64,000 nucleotides of DNA, taken from positions 55,863,741 through 55,927,740 of the forward strand of contig CM018689.1 of NCBI GenBank assembly GCA_009363875.1, given 5' to 3'. Under the pieces are notes generated by a model that saw only the letters and a list, made by a program, of their open reading frames with translations, made no database searches and was not told the DNA's origin. The stretch comes from Mikania micrantha (lineage: Eukaryota; Streptophyta; Magnoliopsida; Asterales; Asteraceae). A program made the position numbers and the translations under genes. Of the stretch, positions 32,372-43,300 are shown in pieces; the first letter of the stretch is position 1; each line of letters opens with the position of its first letter.

Positions 32372-35343
32372 ATGGCGCAAAACCAAACTACACCGCTTCC
32401 TCCACTTCCGATTTTCAAAGGCGATGGGTACGAGTTCTGGAACATTCGCATGAGAACGCTTCTCATGTCACAAGATTTATGGGAGTTTGTTGCAAACGGG
32501 TACAACGACACCGACAACGATCGCACCAGATTAAGAGAACACAAGAGGAAGGATGCTCGAGCTTTATCTCTGATTCAACAGGCTGTTCATGACGATATTT
32601 TCTCCAGAATTGCTTCCGCTGTGACTTCCAAACAAGCATGGAGTCTTCTTGAAACAGAATACCAAGGAGATTCACGAGTTAAGATGGTACGACTTCAGGG
32701 ACTCCGAAGAGAGTTTGAGACCCTTCAAATGAAGGAGGGTGAACCCGTTGCTGATTACTTATCCCGGGTGATGAAAAATGTGACCCAGAAACGAACATAC
32801 GGTGAACCAGTTTCTGATCAGACGGTTATAAAGAAGGTGTTGCGTAGCCTGTTGCCTCGATGGGATCATGTTGTTGCAGCGATCGAGGAATCAAAAGATT
32901 TAACCACAATGACTTTTGATCAACTCATGGGCTCGCTACAGGCTCATGAAGGAAGGGTAAATAGAGGGGCAGACCCTCTTGGTGGTGTCAATGAAGAACA
33001 AGCCTTTCAAGCCGCCTCAAATCCAGCCCATTACAGAAATGATGATCGTGGTCGAGGTAGAGGAGGACGCGGATCATTTCGAGGTCGAGGACGGGGTCGT
33101 GGAAGAGGCTTTGGAAGGGGAAGGATTCAGTGTTACAATTGCAATCAGTTTGGTCATGTTAAAGCTGATTGTTGGAGCGAGCCACAAGTTCAAGCGGCTG
33201 TCCAAGATGAAGATGATGATGAAGAATATAGATTGTTTATGGCAATAGGATGTGATAAAGGAAGTGAAAAAGATGTATGGTTTTTGGACAGTGGGTGTTC
33301 AAATCATATGACACCTAAGAAAGATATTTTCATATGTATGTATGATACTCCAAAACATTCTGTTAGAATGGGTAATGGAAAAAGTATTCAAGTTGAAAAC
33401 AAAGGAAAAATCAAGATAGAAGTGGAGGCTGGAAAGCAACGAGTTCTTGATGATGTTCAGTTCGCTCCAGAATTGGGATACAACCTACTGAGTGTGGGTC
33501 AATTAATGAAAGCGGGATACAAGTTGATATTTGATGATGATTCATGCACCATCATTCACAAGCAAACTGATGAAGTAATGTGGGTGATTGAAAGATCAAG
33601 TAATAACTTGTTTCCTCTTGATGTGTCTCGGCATACATATGGATCAAAGTCACGAGTTCTTGCTGTAGCAAGAGAGAATGAGTCTTTCTTGTGGCATCTC
33701 CGGTTCGGGCATCTACATGAGAAAGGACTGAAGATGTTAAGTCAAAAGGAAATGGTGCATGGGCTTCCAAACATTGAAGAGTGGCCAACATGTGAAGGAT
33801 GTATGCTTGGGAAACAAACTCGCAAATCGTTTCCTAAGGATGCATGGCGTGCTTCACATTTGTTGCAACTGGTTCATGCAGATCTCTGTGGGCCAATGCC
33901 GGTAAAATCCTTGGGAGGTAGCTACTATTTCGTTTTACTTATTGATGATTATAGCAGGATGTCATGGGTATTTTTTTTAACACACAAGTCTGAGGCCCTT
34001 GATAAATTCAAACTTTTTAAAGCTCGAGTTGAGTTAGAATCTGGTAAGAAAATTGTCAATCTAAGGACTGACAGAGGTGGAGAATTTTGCTCAAAGGATT
34101 TCAACATGTTTTGTAATCAGCATGGAATACACAAAAGCTTAACTGCACCTTACACACCAGAGCAAAACGGTGTGGCCGAAAGAAAAAACAGAACCGTGAA
34201 GGAGATGATGAGAAGCATGTTGCAAGCTAAAGGCTTGAGTGAAACGTTCTGGGGAGAAGCTGTTGCAACGGCTGTATACATTCTGAACCGATCTTCAACA
34301 AAGGCAGTGGAAGGCAGAACTCCTTATGAAGCGTGGACTGGTCGAAAGCCTTCAGTTCGACATTTTAAAGTGTTCAGGAGTGTTGGATACTATGTAAAGC
34401 CAAAACCACAAAGAAAAACCTTGGATTCAAAATCAGGAAGATGTGTCTTCGTGGGTTATTGTAGTCAATCCAAGGCATACCGGTTGTTTGATGTCGAGAA
34501 AAAGAAAATAGTAATTAATCAAGATGTCACTATTGATGAAAATCTGAAATGGAAAGTTGATGGGGATGGATTACCTGTAGCTGTAGCTAGAGAAGTATTA
34601 AATGAGGTTGAAAGTGACTTTACAGATGGAGTAGGTACTGTTGATGAAAGTGGTACAACTCCTATTCATGGGTCCCATGGTGATCCAATTTTATCCAGTG
34701 GTACAAATAATGGAATTCAAGAAAGCATTGGGTCCACTCATTCCAATGCCAATCAAGTTTCTGGTAGGTCCACAGCATCAAGCACGTCTCCTCTAAGAAT
34801 TCGAACCTTAGATGATTTATATGATGCATGTGAACCCATACAACCTGTACCAGATCCCACATGCCAATTTGCCTTGTCTCTAATTGAGCCAAAAAATTTT
34901 CAAGAAGCTTCTGCTAGTGACAAATGGAAGAGAGCAATGGATGAAGAACTTAAGTCATTGGATCATCATAAGACGTGGTCATTGACTGATCTTCCAGTTG
35001 GTAAACAAGCCATTGGGTTGAAATGGGTGTTCAAGCTAAAAACAGATGAAAATGGAAAAATAAACAAGTATAAAGCTCGGTTGGTGGCCAAAGGCTATGT
35101 CCAAGAAGCTGGAATTGATTATGAAGAGACTTTTTCCCCGGTTGCACGTTTCGAAACAATACGGTTGATTTTGTCTCTAGCGGCACAATATGGTTGGTTA
35201 GTCTACCAATTTGACGTGAAATCGGCATTTCTTAACGGGGTATTATTGGAAGAAGTGTATGTGACTCAACCTCCAGGGTTCGAAATTTCTGGAAAGGAAG
35301 ATAAAGTGTATCGCCTACACAAAGCGTTGTATGGGTTAATGTA
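32372..35343 (+). pseudogene. Copia gag-pol, first part, cut in the reverse transcriptase
   Basis: About 990 residues open from the ATG. In order: gag domain of the UBN2/Retrotran_gag type (about 15-195); an Arg/Gly-rich stretch (about 226-252); one CCHC zinc knuckle CYNCNQFGHVKADC (about 254-267); protease with DSG (about 306); GAG-pre-integrase WHLRFGH; and integrase with an HHCC zinc site ending CEGC, then catalytic Asp (HADLCG), Asp (TDRGGEF) and Glu (VAERKN). The RVT_2 reverse transcriptase begins at about 850 and is intact through FDVKSAFLNG. The frame ends one residue after YGL because the gypsy element starts inside the next codon. The rest is at 49812-50891. Gag to integrase is intact, so only the nested insertion has disabled it. 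Confidence 0.95.
35335..35339. repeat. Target-site duplication GTTAA, left
   Basis: Matches 49811-49815. Bounds the gypsy element; a 5-bp TSD is standard for LTR retrotransposons. Confidence 0.95.
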
Positions 35344-36118
35344 ACAGCAAGTACCAGATCGTCCGGCAAGTCCGTACGGTATGTGTACTTTCACGTTATA
35401 CTATGTGTAAATACATGTACATGAACAGTTATCGCATTATCAGAATTCATAATACAACACACAGTTGTACGTATTTAGTGCAAACTTAAATACATTAAGT
35501 ACAACGCACATTTGAAATATTAGTTGTGTTTATTAAGTGAAAACTTAATTACAGTTAACACAACGAATCAAGAGAAACAACAGTTTGCAAGTGAACAACG
35601 AAAACATATCGGTTGCGATCTGATGTCCACAGATGACAGGAATCAGATGGCCGACAAGACAGTACAAGAACAGTGTGAAATCATGATGTATAGTTGAGTC
35701 CGACAGTGAGGAAACACCATTAAAGTATAAGACAATGTTATTTCAGAATGACGAACTGACAGTGTGTTTGCGTGAGTGACGATTCACACAAACATATCTG
35801 TGAGTTTAGATTTCTAAAATAATGACTGAAAAGTAGAAAACAAAAGTCAGAAAGCAAAACCATCGTCGTATTCGTTCGGGTGACGATTCGAACGAATTAC
35901 GCACGAAGGTTACGCGATCTGACGAAACAACAACGAAAACAAGTCACGAACGAAAATAATATAATAAAATTAAATAAATAACATTTTACAATTTTGAAAC
36001 TCATCAAAATAATTAAATTAATCTACTTAATTTAAAATATTTAAATTACGCGTAAAAATCCGGTTACGCGACGAATTTACGAACCGAGCAACAAAAACGA
36101 ACCCGAACACTCCCGGGG

Positions 36119-36126
36119 TATAAAAA
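36119..36126 (+). promoter_or_regulatory. TATA box of the gypsy 5' LTR
   Basis: TATAAAAA in a GC-rich setting (CCCGGGG just before). Transcription should start about 30 bp later, near 36150. The equivalent in the 3' LTR is 45777-45784. Confidence 0.6.
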
Positions 36127-36885
36127 CCCAAGAAAGAGGGTTTTTCCTTCATTCTTCTCTTTCCCAACCTCTCTCTAGTTCAAAAAAATCCGGCCACCAC
36201 CATTTGAGGGTTTTCTCAACCTTCAAACCTCCATAACTTTCTCGTTTCTTACCCGATTCGAGTGATTCTTTCGCCCACGCGTAGCCCTCGACATCCTCTA
36301 CAAGAAAGTACAACGGATCTAAGCTTTTCACCACTGAAATCGCAGGTATAATGCTGTGAAAATTTCGGAAATTAGGGTTTTTGAACCCTTAAACCTATTC
36401 CAACCAAAAACCGGCTAGATTTTAACCTACATGGAGCCACGACTCCAAGACACGGCCTAAACTACCCCACCTTAACACCACCATTGCAGAAGCAGCTCTA
36501 GGGCGGCGCCACCATGGCCGAATGACCTCCGAATGACACCTACGGCTGTCGAATGACACAAGGCCGAAAGGCCCGGTCGAATGGCCACTTCGCCCAGCCT
36601 CATGCGCCACCCCTCTGCCTTCATTCGGCCATCCTTCATTCGAGCTTCTCCCATTCGCTAACCTGCTCATTCGTGAACTCCTCATTCGACCATGTTGCTC
36701 ATTCGGCTGTAGCCTCTTCATTCGACCAGGATCTTCCTTCGGCAGTCACAAGATCCAAACCATCTTGTTCATTCGACTGGCTCCATGTTCTTTGATCTAG
36801 AAAATATTCAGCCACCTATTTCATTCACACACCTACAATTGGGAAACCCTAGATGGCCTAAGACATGAAATCAGTAAAACTATTT

Positions 36886-37815
36886 GGGCCAAAAAGACTA
36901 CACTGGTGGCTCATATTGCTTATGGTTGGCCCAGGAAACTACTTAGGCCCATTACAGTAAATTCAGCCCAACATATTATTTAACATAAGATCACGTAGCA
37001 GGCCCAAGTCATAGCCAAGGAGGCCCAACAACCCCATAACTTGGCCCAATACAGGCCCAAGCTCTATTTCAGTTCAACTTGACCCAAAACGAACTATTTT
37101 GATCATAAAACCTGTTTGGAATGAAGTTGGCCCATAGAATTAACTCACACAAGCCCAAATGGCCCATATTTCCCTTGAATTGGGCCCACAATAGTTTCGG
37201 CCCAATTGATCCAGGCCCATGTTGGCCCAACACTTATTGTGCTCAGGGCCTGAGAGAAATCCCTTGGGGCCCATCTAGTTTGGCCCATGGCCCACAAAAT
37301 GTGATTCAAGGCCACCATTTTGGCCAAAAGCCCAAATTCAAGGCCCATTACTGTTTCAGCCATTCTAATCCAGGCCCAACTTGGTCCATGAGTTCTTTTG
37401 GCAAAGGCCTGAGACAAAATCCATGGGGCCCATCAAAATCTATCCGAGGCCCACAGAAATCGATTTAAGGCCCACTTCGAGGCCTTTGTCCTCCCTTTTT
37501 GGAGCCACTTTGTCATTATCTTGGACAACCACCTAATTCTGGCCCAACCATGGTTCCTACAGTTCATTTTAATCTTTGGCCCGACAAATCTTGATTGGGC
37601 CCACATAGGGCCCAACAATTTCTCATCGTGGCCCAATGGAGGCCCACAAGGCCACTTATTCACTAGGCCTCTTAGCAATTGATCAAGCTTTCGTATTGCC
37701 ACACCGTATATCACTGATTCACATGTTCTAAAATGGTCAAACACTCTTAGTGGTTCAAGAACAGACCAAGGCCCATAGGTTTGGGCCTAGGGCCCAACAA
37801 ATTACCTAGAGGCCC
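36886..37815 (+). repeat. Array of about 28 GGCCCA motifs in the 5' LTR
   Basis: By eye about 28 GGCCCA hexamers in about 930 bp, nearly all with GGCCCA on the plus strand (some are GGGCCC and read both ways). Context varies (AGGCCCAA, TGGCCCAT, TGGGCCCA), so it is not a simple tandem repeat. The reverse complement TGGGCC is the plant site II element bound by TCP factors. The array is inside the predicted transcribed leader. Repeated at 46544-47473 in the other LTR. Confidence 0.85.
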
Positions 37816-40157
37816 AATATAGGACTTGGTCACATAGTTCGGTCTACACATCATTTCAAACCATCGGGTTTAACATATTTCATAAGATCAAAGTGTACAA
37901 TTACAAGAATGAGTCAAGTCAAAGATTACAAGATAATAACTCATAAGGTTTTTAACTTAAAACCTGCATAAGAGACCGAACGGTGATCATGACCAAGTCT
38001 TACGCGTGAAAGCCAACTTAGGGCTAACACCCACACATACACACCCAAAAGTCTATTAGATTATACTTACAAGTACAACAAATCAATACAGGATCGTGAA
38101 CACAACGAATTCAAACGAGAGCGCGTGCATTCACAAATAAGCTAAGTCAACCCTCAACAACTACAAGGTGAGTTCATATGCCCCTTTTTCTTTAATCTTT
38201 ATTGATTTTAAACTCTCGGGGCTGAGAAACATGCTTTACTTTTATTTATTTAAAAGTTTTGCTTACATATTGCTAATACTTTGATTATTTGATATTAAAT
38301 GTTTATTATCATAAATCATTGTATGCATGCTTGAATGATTACAAGATGACAATTGAAGATAAGTAAATAATGATTTCATTATATTATGACTTATCAATAC
38401 AATAGAATAACTTAGTTGTAGGATTAAATTCTACAATAGTTAGTTATTCTTACAAGAAATGACATTACAACAATTACAAGGAAACACGATGACATGATTT
38501 CAAGAACAAAACACAAGAGTGATATAAAGATAACATATCTTTATTACAACATTCGATACAAGAGTTAAGTAAGTGTAATAAGACTAGCTTTTATAACACT
38601 TAGCTTTACAACTCAACACATATTACAAGAGAACAAGGAACATGGAATGATAATCATGATAATGTAATTTCATGATAACAACATCATTCACTCAATTAAT
38701 TAACATAATTTAATAAGACAAGTTCTTATTTAACTTTGTTAATAATACGGAGAACATATGACAATGAGAACAAGAGTACAAGTGAATACAATTACAATTA
38801 GTTACTATTGACCTGTTTGCATTATATCACTTCAATCATGTGCCAATTTGTTCAAGTGATCATGTAAGTCCCTTAAATTCGCTGACCAGTTAGTTTGACG
38901 TGACTAAACCGACGATAGCATAGTGGTACCATAGGTTTGACAAACCTCTAGCTTGTAGGGCTAGTATGTTGATCGTAACAATTCATTGGCCGGTAACGTA
39001 TGACCGGTGACAGGGCGACCTCAAGTCAGGTTCTGGTAAGCGACACATGGTGATATTAATCTACAGTGATAAGTAATTAATCCAGCGAAAACCTTATTGA
39101 CTAGTAGGTTGAGAAGGTGATCTGCTCTCATGTTACACTACTAGTAATAGATTTCGTTGAGGACAATAGACATACAAAGTGATAGAGATAAATCGGATGC
39201 ATTGAAGTCTGATTACGTGAGGATTTCAATGGATTCCTTTTAGGCTCTATGCACTATGGTTCAAGGACAAGTTGCAAGGGGTTAACTCACACTCTTAATA
39301 TTTAATAGAGTATCATCAGTTAACCCACCTCAAGTATAGAATAATACAAGGACAAGATTATATTAATCTAAAATTCCTTAATACATCGAGGGTTATCAAT
39401 ACTTCGGTTTGATAATTAAACCCCATACAATATATTATTCTATCATCAATACAATAATTGAATACATATCAAGTGCGATGAATAAGCGGGGAAATGGATA
39501 TCTTTAGTTGTATCGCAAGTGGTGTGGAACTTGACTGAGTATGTGGTGGGATAGCGTCTGGGCTTGACCCTTTCAGGATTCCCTATATATAAGCATACTT
39601 GATCAGGTGATACACTACTTGTACATATAACTAAGGAGAGGCCATTGGGTGGTACAGATGAAACAAGTATTACAAGTAACAAGTATGACATTGTGGATGT
39701 GTGCATGATCAATTCAATGGTTTTCAATTTACTTACTTATGAACTCACCAACCTAGTGTTGACTTTGTTTAAATGCATGTTTTTCTCAGGTGACGGACAG
39801 GTGTAGATACAATTGTGCAAGTGTTAAGCTAGTGGACTTGTAGAAGACCTAGCTTACTTTTGACTGCATATTTTTGATATGACAAAACAGTGAATCACTT
39901 TTGTATATATCTTGTACAGTTCAAGATATAAACCCAATGATTCTTTTTGATTAGATTTACTTAGTTAAATTATGATGTACAATGTAATTTAACTTTGTAA
40001 TTCTATTTCATGTTATGATTAGTATTTCTCATTTATATCTCATGTGCTATGTAAACAATCTGATCAATTGATTATCACTCCAAGATATCGCGCCCCGGGA
40101 ACCTTCCGCCCGACGGGAAAACCCGATCCGTTCCCGCCGGCCTGGGGTGTGACAGAT

Positions 40158-40174
40158 TGGTATCAGAGCCATGG
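40158..40174 (+). promoter_or_regulatory. Gypsy primer-binding site
   Basis: TGGTATCAGAGCCATGG, three bases after the 5' LTR end; matches the initiator Met-tRNA 3' end. Confidence 0.88.
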
Positions 40175-40320
40175 TTATAGAGAAATATAGGTCATATTAC
40201 ATAAATGGTTTGGCCTAGACTGTAACCTAGGGACCCTCATGTAGATATTATCTGACATAAGATCTTATTTGCATATGCTTTCTGCATCTGATCACTGCAC
40301 TAACCGATTTTCTTTCGATT

Positions 40321-43300
40321 ATGATCAGAATGCCGCCCAGGAAGCAACCGACCACGCAGACTTCAGCACCACACTCCTCGACACCAACACCACCTGACTC
40401 TCCTCCACATTCACCACCACCTCCTCCTCCTCCTCCACACTCTCCACCACCAGGCTCAAGCAATGTTCAGATGATAGATCCTGCTACTATCGCATTAGCA
40501 ACCCTGCTGAGTACTCAACTGACCAGCCAGCTGAAAGATGTCATCCCAGAGATGATAAACAAGATTCAAGGCCACGGCAACGTTTCTGGCCACACCACAG
40601 GAGAGGCTAGTGGAACCACTAGTCATACTTCGGAATACTCCTACAAGTCTTTTGTAGGATGTAAACCCCCAAGTTTCACAGGAGCCGAAGGAGCTGTTGG
40701 ACTGATCCAATGGCTAGAAAAGATGGAGAACACTCTGGACATTAGCAACTGTCCAGAACACCATAAAGTTCGCTATGCAGCTGGTTCATTCAGCAAGCGA
40801 GCACTGACATGGTGGAATGCTCAGATTCGAGCAAAGGGAAGAGATGAGGCGATGGCAATGCCGTGGGCAGAATTTAAGCTTCTTCTGAGGAACGAGTTCT
40901 GTCCGAAACACGAACTGCAACTGCTGGAGACTGAACTCTCGAATCATGTAATGAAGGGAGCTGATCATATGACCTTCACTACTCGCTATCATGAGTTGGT
41001 AGCTTTGGTGCCAGAAATGGTACCAACATTGGAAAAGCTGATTGACCGTTATGTGGCGGGATTACCTTCTTGCATCCAAAGTATCGTGTTGGCTGCTTAT
41101 CCTGCTACTTTGGAGGCTGCTATCTCTCTCTCAGCTAAACTTACCAAGGTGATGGTAAAGTCTGGGGTTTTGAAGAATGAGGCTGAAACAGCCAAAGCAG
41201 GAACTTCCAAGAAGTCGGATAAACGTCCGGCTAAGAAACAAAAAGTGGCAAGAAACTTTGCTGCCACTACTCAAGCCCCAATGCTTAATCAGCCACCACC
41301 ACTACAAGTCAGGAAGCCCTACACTGGCACCGCACCTTTGTGCAACACTTGCCAGTACCATCATGCGCCAAACTCTCAGTGCATGCAATGCACAAACTGT
41401 GGAAAGTTTGGCCACTGGGCAAACCGCTGCAGGAGCACGGGAGCTCCAAACAGAAACAACAATGCAGCCACTACTGCTGCTGCTACTGATCGCAGGTCTT
41501 GCTACAACTGTGGTGAACCTGGTCACTTCTCTAGGGATTGCCCCAAGAGAAACCAACAACGGGCTCAAGCACCAAGAGGACGAGCCTTTCAAATAGGAGC
41601 TGCTGCAGCTAGACAAGACCCGAACGTCATTACGGGTACATTTCTTCTATCAAATTTTTATGCCTCTATATTATTTGATACTGGTGCAGATCAGAGTTTT
41701 ATCTCATCCGATTTTGCTAGCCATCTTAATCATGTTGAGGAATCATTAGACTTCCCTTATACTATTGAGATAGCTAATGGCAAACAGATTTCAGTTGACA
41801 CGGTACTTAGAAATTGCCCATTAACACTTGGTGATCATACATTTTCCATCGACTTGATACCGATGGAGCTGGGCAGTTTCGACATCATCATTGGAATGGA
41901 TTGGCTAACTCGTAACCGAGTTGAGTTCATCTGTTCCGATAAACTACTACGTATTCCTATGGAGAACAATGAGGTCTTGGAGATTCGAGGAGATCAAGCG
42001 AAACGCAGTGTCAAGATAATTTCATGCATGAAAGCTCGCAAGTGCTTGAGGAAACAATGTGTTGCATTTTTAGCTCACGTGATTCAGAAGGACAAGAAAG
42101 AAATCAAGATTCAAGATGTACCGATTGTGAGAGATTTTGCAGAAGTGTTTCCGGATGACTTACCGGGACTGCCACCTGAGAGAGCGGTGCAGTTCCGCAT
42201 CGATTTGATTCCGGGAGCAACTCCTGTAGCCAAGTCTCCCTACAGACTCGCACCATCGGAGATGCAAGAGTTGTCCAACCAGTTGCAAGAACTTCTCGAT
42301 AAAGGATTCATCCGACCGAGCTTTTCCCCGTGGGGAGCTCCGGTTCTTTTTGTCAAGAAGAAGGATGGAACTTTCAGAATGTGCATCGATTATCGAGAAC
42401 TCAACAAACTCACCATCAAGAATCGGTACCCGTTGCCGAGGATTGATGATTTGTTCGATCAGTTACAGGGAGCACAGTACTTTTCCAAGATAGACCTGAG
42501 ATCAGGTTATCATCAGCTCCGGATACAAGAGGAAGACATACCCAAGACGGCTTTTCGTACTCGATATGGTCATTACGAATTTATGGTGATGCCATTCGGA
42601 TTGACGAACGCACCGGCTGTGTTCATGGACTTAATGAATCGGGTGTGCAAGCCGTATCTAGATCAGTTTGTGATCGTCTTTATTGATGATATACTGATTT
42701 ATTCAAAGAACAAGAAGGAACATGAGCAACACCTCAAGACAGTTTTGGAGCTTCTGAAAGAAGAACGACTCTATGCCAAATTCTCTAAGTGTGAATTTTG
42801 GTTAAGGGAAGTTCAGTTTTTGGGTCACGTGATTAACAGTAATGGTATTCACGTGGATCCTGCCAAGATTGAAGCAATCAAGAACTGGGATGTGCCTACA
42901 ACACCAACAGAGATTCGATCATTCTTGGGATTGGCAGGTTATTACAGGAGATTCATTTCGAATTTCTCTAAGATAGCTTTACCTCTCACCAAGCTCACAC
43001 AGAAGTCTGAACCTTTTGTGTGGACTCAGAAACAAGAAGAGGCATTCCAGACATTGAAACAAAGATTGTGCAATGCTCCAATCTTAACACTCCCAGAAGG
43101 CAATGATGACTTTGTAGTTTATTGTGATGCTTCCCATCAGGGACTCGGATGTGTTTTGATGCAACGAGACAAAGTCATTGCTTATGCCTCACGACAGCTG
43201 AAGATACACGAGAAGAATTACACGACACACGATCTTGAACTGGGAGCTGTTGTATTTGCATTAAAGATTTGGAGACACTACCTTTATGGTACTAAGTGCA

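Larger units (their letters stand above)
35340..40154 (+). repeat. Gypsy 5' LTR, 4815 bp
   Basis: Begins TGTAACAGC and ends GGTGTGACA. The probable promoter is at 36119, so U3 is about 0.8 kb and nearly 4 kb of the LTR would be transcribed leader (R plus U5). It contains a CGAATG/CATTCG cluster (36518-36775) and an array of GGCCCA motifs (36886-37815). Small open frames inside (for example 36422-36721, 37121-37468, 39446-39727) are repeated in the right LTR and show no protein domain; I do not call them genes. Confidence 0.95.

Noticed and set aside
36149..39727. Several open frames of 60-115 codons inside the gypsy LTRs (also at 45807-49385)
   Set aside because: Exact copies in both LTRs, low-complexity translation caused by GGCCCA and CATTCG motifs, no domain.
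40248..40463. Minus-strand Gly-rich frame overlapping the gypsy gag start
   Set aside because: It is the shadow of the Pro codons of gag.
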